Of a stretch of 48,673 bases of DNA, positions 34,346-44,300 are shown piece by piece. The notes beneath the pieces were generated by a model. The model was not told the DNA's origin and made no database searches. It was given only the letters and a program-made list of their open reading frames with translations. The DNA comes from Bacteroidota bacterium (GTDB taxonomy: Bacteria; Bacteroidota; Bacteroidia; Chitinophagales; Chitinophagaceae), in NCBI GenBank assembly GCA_018268105.1, contig JAFDXG010000036.1, positions 1 through 48,673 of the forward strand. Reading direction: 5' to 3'. Position 1 is the first letter of the stretch. Each line of letters begins with the position of its first letter. Both the position numbers and the translations under genes were made by a program.

Positions 34346-34939
34346 ATGTTCACAGGTATTATTGAAACATTAGGGTGTATTACTGCGGTTGAAACGGCAG
34401 GAACTAACCGAACTTTCCGGCTTAAGTCACCCATAAGCCAGGAATTAAAGGAAGATCAGAGCGTTGCTCACAATGGAGTTTGTCTGACTGTGGAAAAGAC
34501 TGAAAATGGGGAACACAGTGTAACTGCTGTTCAGGAGACATTAAAAAAAACGACCCTGGGTACCTGGAAAACAGGAGACTGGATCAACCTTGAACGATGC
34601 CTTACACCTAGTGGACGACTGGATGGTCATTTTGTGCAGGGGCATGTGGATACTACAGGCATTTGTATTGATAAAAAAACATTGGATGGCAGTTATGTGT
34701 TCAGATTTGAATTTCCCGAAAAATTTGCTCTCCTTATCATTGAAAAAGGCTCTGTTAGTCTAAATGGCATCAGCCTTACAGTTTTTGATGTTATGCCGAA
34801 TCAATTTTCTATTGCCGTCATCCCATATACTTATATACATACTACCATGCAGTACCTTAAAACCGGCGATGCAGTAAACCTTGAATTTGATATGGTAGGA
34901 AAATATGTAGTAAGAGGAATGGAGCTGAGCAGAAAATAA
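34346..34939 (+). CDS. ribE: Riboflavin synthase, alpha subunit
   Basis: 197 aa from the ATG at 34346, giving MFTGIIETLG, the family's invariant beginning. The upstream in-frame extension would cross into the divergent rpsU and is rejected. Two lumazine-binding barrels are visible: HNGVCLTVEK then LERCLTPSGRLDGHFVQGHVD, and SVSLNGISLTVFDV later. The C-terminus is GDAVNLEFDMVGKYV. It makes riboflavin from two molecules of dimethylribityllumazine. No other rib genes are nearby. Confidence 0.96.
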   Translation: MFTGIIETLGCITAVETAGTNRTFRLKSPISQELKEDQSVAHNGVCLTVEKTENGEHSVTAVQETLKKTTLGTWKTGDWINLERCLTPSGRLDGHFVQGHVDTTGICIDKKTLDGSYVFRFEFPEKFALLIIEKGSVSLNGISLTVFDVMPNQFSIAVIPYTYIHTTMQYLKTGDAVNLEFDMVGKYVVRGMELSRK

Positions 34940-34948
34940 TACATTATT

Positions 34949-35998
34949 ATGGAACAGGTTGAACAGATTAATGATTACCAAATACAATCATTTATTGATA
35001 CCCTGCAACAACTTGATACCTCAGCATTAACAATTGAAAGTTACTCCTATGGCTATTTAAAACATCTTCTACACCATAAGAAATTTTATCTTGAAATTTA
35101 CCGTACCATTTTAAATTATGTACTTAAAAACTCAACAAAGAAAAAAGCAGAGATGGTAGTTATTGATTATGGTTCCGGAAACGGGTTGTTAGGTTTTTTT
35201 GCTAAACATTGTGGATTTGGGATTGTAATTAATATTGATATTTCAGAAGAGTTCTGCATGTCTCAACTTGATATTTTTAAAACTAATAAATTAGAGATTG
35301 ATGAAATTTTTTGTGGGGATATCGAAAATTTTGGTAAAACCTCTTCTATTGTTCCCGATGCCCTTATTGGAACTGATGTTATTGAGCATATTTATGATTT
35401 AGAAAAATTCTTTCATGTTCTTTCATCAATTAATAAAAACCTGATAACTGTATTGACAACAGCTTCGAATGAAAAGAACTGGCTTAAAAAGAGTCAACTT
35501 ATACGTATTCAGTTGAAGGATGAATGGAAAGGAAATGCACCATCGGGATCAAACAAAGAGGAGATGCCATTTAGGGAAATCAGGAGAGGAATAATAAAAG
35601 ATATTATTGGTAATGAAAGTATACATGAAATTGAAACCCTGGTAACGTATACCCGTGGACTAAATAAATATGATATTGAAAAGGCGTGTAAAAATTATTT
35701 AATAAAAAAGGAATTACCCCCTCCATTACAACATCCTACAAATACCTGTGATCCGATAACAGGAAGCTGGACAGAAAGATTACTAACCTATCAGGATTAC
35801 CATAATCTTTACTATAAATATCAATTTAAACTGTCAATTTTAAACGGATTTTATAATACTTATCAATCATTTCCTAAAAGTTTATTTATGCAATTACTAA
35901 ATTACTTCATTAAAAATTTCGGGAAGTTTGGCAATTTCATAAGTCCATTTATTATTTTAGTCGGGATCAGGGTATTACAAAGGGAGAGAAATGCATAA
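34949..35998 (+). CDS. SAM-dependent methyltransferase-like protein
   Basis: 349 aa. The Rossmann motif I is VVIDYGSGNGLLGF (~69-82), followed by IVINIDIS as motif II, and ALIGTDVIEHIYDLEKF is the post-I/IV block of class I methyltransferases. The second half has no obvious domain and ends with a hydrophobic, basic stretch (FISPFIILVGIRVLQRE). It starts 9 bases after ribE, but the function is more likely tied to the GtrB-like gene downstream (73 bases on). The substrate is unknown; a lipid or glycan acceptor is plausible. Confidence 0.75.
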   Translation: MEQVEQINDYQIQSFIDTLQQLDTSALTIESYSYGYLKHLLHHKKFYLEIYRTILNYVLKNSTKKKAEMVVIDYGSGNGLLGFFAKHCGFGIVINIDISEEFCMSQLDIFKTNKLEIDEIFCGDIENFGKTSSIVPDALIGTDVIEHIYDLEKFFHVLSSINKNLITVLTTASNEKNWLKKSQLIRIQLKDEWKGNAPSGSNKEEMPFREIRRGIIKDIIGNESIHEIETLVTYTRGLNKYDIEKACKNYLIKKELPPPLQHPTNTCDPITGSWTERLLTYQDYHNLYYKYQFKLSILNGFYNTYQSFPKSLFMQLLNYFIKNFGKFGNFISPFIILVGIRVLQRERNA

Positions 35999-36072
35999 TT
36001 GCAAAAATCAGTTTTATCTCTGATTAAGGATAATTTTAAGACTAAACAATTTATAATCTTAATGCAAATAAA

Positions 36073-36984
36073 TTGACAACAGTAATAATAGCCATATTCA
36101 ACGAAGAAGAAAACATTATTCCACTGTATAACGAGCTTAAGACTTTTGTACCTAAGCCTTATGAAATAATTTGGGTAGACGATGGAAGCACGGATCAATC
36201 TTTAGAAAAAATCAAACAAATTTCACTAAATAATCCAGAAGTCAAATGCTTATCATTTTCAAGAAATTTTGGTCATCAGCCCGCATTAATGGCAGGCTTA
36301 CGATATGCAACTGGTAATATTATTATTACAATGGATGGCGACTTCCAGCACCCCCCCTCATTATTGCCAGCTCTTATTAATGAATTGTTGAATGGCTTTG
36401 ATATAGTCACAGGAAAAAGAAATGAATCCGGTAATAAAAAAACAGGCAAATATTTTTTCAGTAAATTATTTTACAAGCTTATCAATTTACTTTCAGATAC
36501 ACATATAGAAGAATATAGCGCTGATTTCAGGGTTTTTAATAAAAAAGTATTAAATACCATCCTCCAATTTGAAGAAAAAGAACTTTTCTTAAGGGGTATA
36601 TTCAGTTGGATTGGGTTCAAAAGAAAGACCATCGAATATAACCCTCCAAAAAGAATATTTGGAAAAACAAAATACACCGGGAAGAAAATGATCAGCCTGG
36701 GGATTAAGGGAATCACATCTTTCACTTTCAAACCTCTCCGGTTTTCCTTAATTGCAGGATGTATTTTCTCCGCAATATCTTTTATGTTGGCGATAGCGGC
36801 AGTTATTGCATATTTTTATGGATATACTGTCAGAGGCTGGGCTTCTATAATCATTGCCATAATGCTTTTAGGCGGCATTCAACTTTTATTTCTCGGCTTG
36901 ATAGGTGAATATATTGCAAGCCTTCTCATTGAGACAAAAAAACGTCCAATGTATATTATTGACCAGATGATAAATGTTGATTGA
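36073..36984 (+). CDS. GtrB/DPM1-like glycosyltransferase family 2
   Basis: 303 aa. The GT2 domain has VIIAIFNEEENIIPLY at the start, IIWVDDGSTDQSL, and the catalytic IITMDGDFQHPP (DxD-like). The rear carries two membrane segments (FSLIAGCIFSAISFMLAIAAV, then IIIAIMLLGGIQLLFLGLIGEY), the layout of undecaprenyl-phosphate sugar transferases such as GtrB and ArnC. It probably charges undecaprenyl phosphate with a sugar for envelope modification. The start codon appears to be TTG at 36073; no in-frame ATG lies upstream in the immediate region. Confidence 0.88.
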   Translation: MTTVIIAIFNEEENIIPLYNELKTFVPKPYEIIWVDDGSTDQSLEKIKQISLNNPEVKCLSFSRNFGHQPALMAGLRYATGNIIITMDGDFQHPPSLLPALINELLNGFDIVTGKRNESGNKKTGKYFFSKLFYKLINLLSDTHIEEYSADFRVFNKKVLNTILQFEEKELFLRGIFSWIGFKRKTIEYNPPKRIFGKTKYTGKKMISLGIKGITSFTFKPLRFSLIAGCIFSAISFMLAIAAVIAYFYGYTVRGWASIIIAIMLLGGIQLLFLGLIGEYIASLLIETKKRPMYIIDQMINVD

Positions 36985-36991
36985 TCTTTGT

Positions 36992-37882
36992 TTAATGCAA
37001 AATCACGGAAGCCTCCAAAATGCCTGTAGGAATATGTAGTGCTTTTGAAGTTACAAACTTTGGAGGTTTCCCCAGTCCAAAATATTGCCAATAATAACCA
37101 ACAGTATAAGGAATCGAAGTAGTATTTACTTTTATTTCAAAATTTCCTGCACCAAAATTCGATTGACAAATTCTTTCCAGCAATAACTTAATTCCTTTTT
37201 TACTTGGAATGAATAAATGTTCCCCAGGTATAAAATAGGGCCATTTACCTCCCAGCAGATTTGCTGCTATACTTCCAAAATCCGGAACAGTGATATACAA
37301 GCTCCCCTTTGGTTTTAACTTCAATAGCAGGGATTCAAGCAGTACTTCAGGATACATTACATGCTCTAAAACAGTAACCAAAAAAATCAAATCAAAATTA
37401 TTTGAACCATAATCGGGTGCATGGTTAATATCTGTTTTGATCCACTGTATATTTGTATTTTCTAAATTTGGCGGTTTTTCATGAAAATCAACGGCAACTC
37501 CATTAGATAGTGGATATTTTTCCAAAATTGTTACTGTCAGTTCCCCATTTCCCGCCCCCACATCCATCCAGCAAAAACCTTCTTTTGCAGGTGACGAAAC
37601 TAACTGAAATGCATTGGTCACACATTGCCTATACCATTTAGTCAAAGGGTTATTATCTCTTATAGCCCGTATCTTTGGAATCATCCCCCCGTCAAAACTG
37701 CGATAAAGCTCCTCTAATTCAAAAACATTTGGCATTGGAAAAGTAAGTCCGGAAGAGCAGTTTTTGCAACGAAAAAAATCAAACGGTCCATGATCTTTTT
37801 TAAAAGGATGGTTCCTTCCCTTATATAACAACTTCATCTCACTGCTTCCACAAAAACAACATATTTTAGCTTGTTCATTCAT
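36992..37882 (-). CDS. Class I SAM methyltransferase with N-terminal zinc-ribbon-like Cys pairs
   Basis: 296 aa. The N-terminus has two CxxC pairs (ICCFCGSS and FFRCKNCSSG) that should bind zinc. The methyltransferase core includes CWMDVGAGNGEL, VAVDFHEK, and LIFLVTVLEHVMYPEVLLES with LKPKGSLYITVPDFG. This is the Methyltransf_23 plus zinc-ribbon pattern frequent in sugar or polysaccharide clusters. It converges on the GtrB-like gene with only 7 bases between. The substrate is unknown. Confidence 0.85.
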   Translation of the reverse strand: MNEQAKICCFCGSSEMKLLYKGRNHPFKKDHGPFDFFRCKNCSSGLTFPMPNVFELEELYRSFDGGMIPKIRAIRDNNPLTKWYRQCVTNAFQLVSSPAKEGFCWMDVGAGNGELTVTILEKYPLSNGVAVDFHEKPPNLENTNIQWIKTDINHAPDYGSNNFDLIFLVTVLEHVMYPEVLLESLLLKLKPKGSLYITVPDFGSIAANLLGGKWPYFIPGEHLFIPSKKGIKLLLERICQSNFGAGNFEIKVNTTSIPYTVGYYWQYFGLGKPPKFVTSKALHIPTGILEASVILH

Positions 37883-37919
37883 CTATCAAAAATTACCTAA
37901 AAGAATACTCTTTGTCTGC

Positions 37920-39986
37920 ATGAAATTAAATTATTCAATTAAGCAAGATTCTGTAAATATCCCAATAATTTTTGCCATTATAACTATAGTAGCATTCCTG
38001 CCCTTTACTTCAATGATTTTTGCACTAAAAAATGATGCATTTACAGGATATTTCCCCCCGAAATTCTTCATGAGTGAAAGCATTCATAGTGGTTATTTCC
38101 CTTTATGGAATCCTTATATTAATTATGGGCTGCCTCAATATGGGGATATGAGTAGTGGCTTCTGGAGTCCTATTACCTGGTTAATTTCTTCTACTATCGG
38201 GTATAATGCGTATACATTCACTTTGGAAGAAGCATTATATATTTTTCTTGCCGGCATTGGGATGTTTCGTCTTACCCGTAGTTTCAAAATTGATAAACGA
38301 ATCAGTATATTATCTGGTGTATGTTATATGTGTTCAGGTTATATTGTAGGACATCTTCAGCATTTTAACTGGATATCCGGAGCCGCCTTTCTTCCTTGGT
38401 GCATAGCAGTTTACCTGAACTTATATACAAAAGTTACCTGGTCTACAGTGGTTAATGCCGGAATATTTTTTTTACTTTTTATCTCTTCCGCACATCCAGG
38501 TATAATAATAGGGGGGATTTACTTCTTTATCTTTCTTGCATTTGCTCTTTTTTATAATCAATATCGGAAACATACTTCTCTATCTGCTGCTCTCAAAAAA
38601 ACGGTTTTTGTCAATGGGGTAATTTTATTTATTCTGATACTTTTTTGTATAGGTCCAATTATCGGATATTCCGAAATAATGCCCTTTATTAGCAGAGGGT
38701 CAAAATTGATATCATCTAATTCAATTGGTACGGCAACGACTCTGCAAAGCTGGATTTCGGTATTGTTTCCATTGGTTACTACAAAAAATGAAAGTTTCTT
38801 TTTTACTGACATATCGTTACGCAATTGTTACTTCGGGCTTTTATTTCTTATTTTTTTTATTACTGCCATCATAAACAAAAAAACAAACTGGCAAAAGTTT
38901 TTGTTTTTAATAGTCATATTCTTTTTACTGATCGGCCTGGATGGGGAAATAAAAAACATCTTTTACACTTTACTTCCCTTATTGGGTTATGTCAGACTTA
39001 ATGGTGAATTACGGATATATGCTATTCTTTCTGCAATTCTCATAGCAGCTATAGAACTAAACAAGTATGCAAAATCCAAATCAAACTTTTACGAAAAAGT
39101 ATTTTATAGTATAGCCGGTGTTCTGATATTCGCTTTAATATATACACTGTTTAATGCTCACGAAAACAAACTATTTTTATTTCGTCTTCATGAACTAACT
39201 CTTAACCGATCAGTTTTAAAAGAGTTTATAAACAAGTTAACATTCATTGATACCCTGTTCATTCAATCGGTAATTCAATTGATCGCTTTAGTTTGGCTGT
39301 ACAGGTTGAGAAGGAAAGTCCCAACCGGCGCATGGATAAACATTGGCATTGCTGAAATAATGCTTGCAGCATTATTAAATATTCCATTTACCGGGGTTGG
39401 AAAAGAGTCCGTACAACATATTCAGAACCTGTTGGATAAAAGTCCGAAAGGGATTCCGCCTCCACCTTTACAACCAACGGATAAAAATGAGACAATGTCC
39501 AGTTTAGTCACAAAACAAGTTGGAGACTGGTCATTCTACAACAAACAGATAGGAAGTGTTGAAGAGGTTCCCTACCCTATCAGGCTTAACTCTAGCATTA
39601 ATTTTTTTAAATCGGAGTATCTGAAAAAATGCAATTCTCAAAATTTTATTTTTTTCCCTCAACCACACCCCGGTGATACAATTAAAATCGTTAGTTTTAC
39701 TCCTAACTCCATTGAAATCGAAACACTATCAGGTTCAGAACAGGTTTGTATAATAAAAGAAAATTTTTACCCTTATTGGTATTGTTATATTAATGGTAAA
39801 CCAGCCCAAATAAAAGTAGCCTCCGCAACATTTATTTCAGTTCAGGTTAATCCGGGAAACAATAAAATATTATTTAAATTCCAAAACAATAAGATAATAT
39901 TTTTAGTTTTTTGGACCTTAATAATTTTTCTTATTGGAATCGCAGCTCTATTAATCATTCAGAAAAAACGCTACAAATATGAATGA
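37920..39986 (+). CDS. YfhO-like polytopic membrane protein (GT-C type)
   Basis: 688 aa with about twelve to thirteen membrane segments. The first periplasmic loop carries PLWNPYINYGLPQYGD and SGFWSPITWL, a typical sequence of the YfhO/GT-C membrane family. The C-terminal ~150 residues form a soluble beta domain (KENFYPYWYCYINGKP, VQVNPGNNKILFKF) that also occurs in YfhO proteins. YfhO relatives take part in lipoteichoic acid or lipid glycosylation using undecaprenyl-linked sugars, which fits a GtrB-like enzyme next door. The function is otherwise inferred. Confidence 0.85.
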   Translation: MKLNYSIKQDSVNIPIIFAIITIVAFLPFTSMIFALKNDAFTGYFPPKFFMSESIHSGYFPLWNPYINYGLPQYGDMSSGFWSPITWLISSTIGYNAYTFTLEEALYIFLAGIGMFRLTRSFKIDKRISILSGVCYMCSGYIVGHLQHFNWISGAAFLPWCIAVYLNLYTKVTWSTVVNAGIFFLLFISSAHPGIIIGGIYFFIFLAFALFYNQYRKHTSLSAALKKTVFVNGVILFILILFCIGPIIGYSEIMPFISRGSKLISSNSIGTATTLQSWISVLFPLVTTKNESFFFTDISLRNCYFGLLFLIFFITAIINKKTNWQKFLFLIVIFFLLIGLDGEIKNIFYTLLPLLGYVRLNGELRIYAILSAILIAAIELNKYAKSKSNFYEKVFYSIAGVLIFALIYTLFNAHENKLFLFRLHELTLNRSVLKEFINKLTFIDTLFIQSVIQLIALVWLYRLRRKVPTGAWINIGIAEIMLAALLNIPFTGVGKESVQHIQNLLDKSPKGIPPPPLQPTDKNETMSSLVTKQVGDWSFYNKQIGSVEEVPYPIRLNSSINFFKSEYLKKCNSQNFIFFPQPHPGDTIKIVSFTPNSIEIETLSGSEQVCIIKENFYPYWYCYINGKPAQIKVASATFISVQVNPGNNKILFKFQNNKIIFLVFWTLIIFLIGIAALLIIQKKRYKYE

Positions 39987-40138
39987 TTTATTAAAATATC
40001 TTATTTAATTACCACATATTATACCATACACATAACACTTATTATTTAATGGCTTTGTAATAAAAAGATCAGGAAAATCAATTTTAAAATATTAATTTAT
40101 TTCAATGTTATTTTTTCAGAACATTCTAAAGTTAATTT

Positions 40139-41251
40139 TCAGGACGATTTTAACGCAAGGAATTTAGATTCTACATATTGATAACTTAAATGAGAAATTA
40201 TAAATGTAATAAGTAATGTTATAAGACTTTGCACAAGATTCAGTCCCAGTGTCAAAGAATTATTATTTGAAAAAAAATGAAACTGAGTTCCTAACAAAAC
40301 CATTACCAATGCATGATATAGATACAACCCGTAAGATATTTTTCCGAGATAATTAATCAATTTAAACTTACCGATATTGAAGATTGAGTGTTCATTAAAA
40401 CTTTGATCATATAGTATCACCCCGTAGCATACGCTTTTGACAATACCATTTATGACAAAATCAGACTTAATAAGAAAGCTGAATATTAAAATGAAATATA
40501 CTAATGAAAAAGTCAACCGTTTCAATTTAAAAGACAAAACACATCTTCCTTTTTTTAAATAAAACAATGCAGCCAATGCCCCAGTACAAAAATATTGCAA
40601 AGTATATAAACTATGTATAGCCAAAAATTGTGCTGATTTTGGATGGGCTTGAAGGTACCAATAACTAAACGCAATACTTACAATAAAAAGTAAAATTATT
40701 ATTTTGTCTATCAAACCATTCGAAATAAATTTTAAAATTATCCCCCATAAAAAATAGAACTGCTCTTCAATTGATATAGACCATAAGATAACTAAAGCAA
40801 AAGTGAAATAACTCCCATTTTCAATTATATAAAAATTAACGTAAAAAAAAATAAAGGGTAAAATTGAGGGTAACGTTGGTCCTTTTGCATGAAACAAATT
40901 TGCAGCAAAAGGAAGTATAATGTAACAAATGAATACAATTAATATATAAGCAGGCCATATTCGGAGTGATCTGTTTTTATAGAAATTAAATAACATAAGC
41001 TTACCGTATTTTTCTTTTTCTCTCAATAAGCGGTAAGAAATCAAAAAACTTGAAAGCGAAAAGAAAAATGGTACTCCCAGATAACTAAATGTAACTATGT
41101 TAATTAAGGTATCAATAATTATATTATTGGCATGGGGCAAAAAAATTGTATGTGAAATAAAAACGCTTAAAAATGAGAAAAATCTCAATGCATCAAGATT
41201 CTTAAAATAGGCAGGGGTTTTATTAGTAGGTAAACTCGTTTGGTTATTCAT
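40139..41251 (-). CDS. Acyltransferase 3 family (OafA/YrhL-like)
   Basis: 370 aa with about ten membrane segments. The family opening is NLDALRFFSFLSVFISHT with the catalytic-type His and the R in ALRFF. SISIEEQFYFLWG and SYGLYLYHALVMV are two more family blocks. These enzymes move acetyl or other acyl groups onto sugars of the cell surface. There is no SGNH domain fused. It stands alone on the minus strand next to the YfhO-like gene, consistent with an O-antigen or exopolysaccharide decoration role. Confidence 0.9.
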   Translation of the reverse strand: MNNQTSLPTNKTPAYFKNLDALRFFSFLSVFISHTIFLPHANNIIIDTLINIVTFSYLGVPFFFSLSSFLISYRLLREKEKYGKLMLFNFYKNRSLRIWPAYILIVFICYIILPFAANLFHAKGPTLPSILPFIFFYVNFYIIENGSYFTFALVILWSISIEEQFYFLWGIILKFISNGLIDKIIILLFIVSIAFSYWYLQAHPKSAQFLAIHSLYTLQYFCTGALAALFYLKKGRCVLSFKLKRLTFSLVYFILIFSFLIKSDFVINGIVKSVCYGVILYDQSFNEHSIFNIGKFKLINYLGKISYGLYLYHALVMVLLGTQFHFFSNNNSLTLGLNLVQSLITLLITFIISHLSYQYVESKFLALKSS

Positions 41252-41350
41252 TCAAATTTGGTTCATTCAACTTTTTCCAGACCATTGCATAGTTAAAATA
41301 TCCAATTATATGGAATAATTACTTTGACTAAGATCGGAATTTCTGTTAAT

Positions 41351-44300
41351 TCATCGCATCAAATACATTTTTCCATATCCCTTATTAAAGTATTTATCAG
41401 AGGTATCCCCTTCCACTTTATACCTGTCAAGAGATTTGCCATTAAGATTTGTAATCACTCTATACAAATAAACCCCATTTGCAAGTTTTTGTCCAAACTG
41501 ATCAGTTCCGTCCCATTTATAATCGGTAATATTTCTACCAATTCTAATTGGTCCCAGCTCCGTTTTAGTTATTTCCTTAACGATTTTGCCAGTTATTGTT
41601 AATATCTGAATCCTGAGGTTTTGAGGAACTTCACTGCCTGTAAGGGTAAAGACAAAGGCAGTAGAGGTTGTAAACGGATTGGGATAATTAAACATATTTG
41701 AAATCATAGGTTTATTAATAATCTTAAAGCTCACCTTATACGAAGTGATACCTGCACTATTTCCACTTTTATCTTTACCGGAAACCAACAATTCATAATC
41801 GCCGTCATCAAGAAAAGAAGGATTAAAATCTACGACTGCCGTATTGTCGCCCTTATTGCTGCTTAAATTGGGAGGTGTAAACCTAAGAGTATCACTATTA
41901 AAATTAAAAGATCTTAATATCCCATTTGGATATTTCACCTGAACCTTTATCAGAGCAGTATCGTCCAATGCCAGGTAACGGTTATTATCTTTCAGATTTA
42001 TTAAAATGTGTGGTTTTGAGGAAACGATATCATTATTCAGTATATGTACACCATCAAATGTAACATCCAGTAATGGATTAAATTTATCTGGTTTTACATA
42101 AACATTTTTATATAAAAAATTATTAAAGAAATATTGTTCTACCTGATCATTATCGGGATTAAAACTCAAATAGATAGTGTTGCTCCCCGGATATTCCGCA
42201 GTATTAAAAGTAAATACTACTTTGATTGTATCTCCGCTAATGAGAGGTTTCCTTCTTATTGTATCAATAATATGTTGCACATTATTATTGTCAATCAAAA
42301 TCAATTTAATTTTTAAACTGTCAAAATCATAAGGACTGATATTCTTAAATGCAATGCCTAAATTTAGTATCTCTCCAATTTCGACAGTATCTTTTAAAGG
42401 TGAATAAAAAATATTGCTGGCTATAGCTCCTTCGGGAGGGAGCTTACCAGTCAGCATCCAATTTCTAAGTTGCGAAGGTGTACCATGTATGGTGTCACTG
42501 TTAAGCATTTTAAGTTTCAAAAATGGATATTGAGCTGCATTTATGAAAGAAATACTGGTATCTGTGGCAGAGTATACAGTTGTTAAAAGCGATTCATTTC
42601 CTGCATAATCTTTCCCATATACCGAAATTGAAACTTTATCTGAATCAGATTCAATGGATTTCCCTTTCCACCTTAACCGTTCCCAGGTTTCGGCAGGCCC
42701 AAACCATTCAGATTCTATAGTTCCGCTTTCCTTTCTTGAGTCTAAATTAAAGGATTCAACTATTTTAGAATCTACCTGTTGCCCCACAAAACTTTGCACC
42801 GGAAAATTTGAGTCACCTTTCTTAAAGAAAAATAGAAAAGGGAGATTAGTTGTAAACTTATCAATATCTGCAATCCCGGCATTTTTCAAAACATGATATA
42901 GAGATCTTCCGGAACCCAATTTAGCGGTATCTGACTTCCAGTCGTCAATAAATGAAGAATTAGTAGACATACCCAAATTGGTAATTGAAACATAATTCCC
43001 CGCAGGAATAGACTCAAGAAACTGAATTGCTTTTCTTCTGTAACTGGTATCACTATACTGAAATTCAAATGCATATTTGTTATGACCGCAAGGTTTAACA
43101 CTCCCAAATAACCCAAATGCACCCTGAGCAAAGTTTTTCCAGGGCTGCAATGTTAAACTATCATAGACTATAAATTGCAGTGAGCTATACAGACATCCAT
43201 AATAATCTAAAAAACTTCCATCTAATGATGCATAAATATCATTCCCCAAATAATAGGGATATAAACCCGTAGAAATCTTGATCGTTTTTGAAATTTTATC
43301 AAATCTAAACACCCGGTCTTCATCCAATGATATCTCGTTATAAGTATCTTTTAGAAATTGAAAATAATGTGCCTGACTGTAGCCACTCTGATGATTGTTC
43401 AAAAAGGTAAATGAAGAGCTACTCCATACTTTTTCATTGTTGTCTCCACCATTTATCGCCGAAACTCTCCAATAATAAACCGTACTGTCACTGAAACTTA
43501 TACCTGGATCAAATTCTATTATACCTCCTGCTGCACTTGTTGTAATACTCTTCTTAAATGGTGAATTATAAAGCTCTGTCGTATCGATTTCCATAACATA
43601 GCTTTTTGTAGGAGCAAGAGGGTTAGAGGAGGAGGCGTAAAACTTTATATTGGGGTTACTCACAATAGAATATTCATAAGGGTAAATAGTCCTTGCGCCA
43701 TCATCAACAATATAAAATGTCTTGGATACGGAATTATTAGTTTCGGATGTTTCTGTAATTTCATTTTTGCTGTCCAATGTAATAATTAACTTATTTTCAC
43801 CCTTTTCTTTGGCAGGGTTTATTGGAATTATCAATTCTAAACTATCTGAAAAATTAGCTGCTCTCACCTTCTTATTAAATACCGTAATGATACTTCCATC
43901 GGGTAATTGCCTTTTAATTTCAATTTGCATAGAATCATTGTGCGAGATACCTAAATTAAAATATTTAGCAGAATATTTAAATTGATTATCAGCAATAGAA
44001 ATCAAAGAGGGAACATATACAAATTGATCTTCTATTGCAAAATCAGGCAGACTTTCCATATAAAGTTTTATTGATGGATCTCCATCCAATGTTATCTCTT
44101 CTGCATGAAGTCTTCCCAGATAATCAGCAGGTGCACTTGTCAATAAATATCTAAATGATTCTTCCAGTAATTTACCTATAGGTTTCCCGTACTGTTGTCC
44201 CGACAGTCCTTTATACAATCCATGCAGATAAATATTCAGATAGCTAACAATTCCATAATGTGTGCTGGCAACAAAACCTATTGCCCCCTTTGGATTGAGT

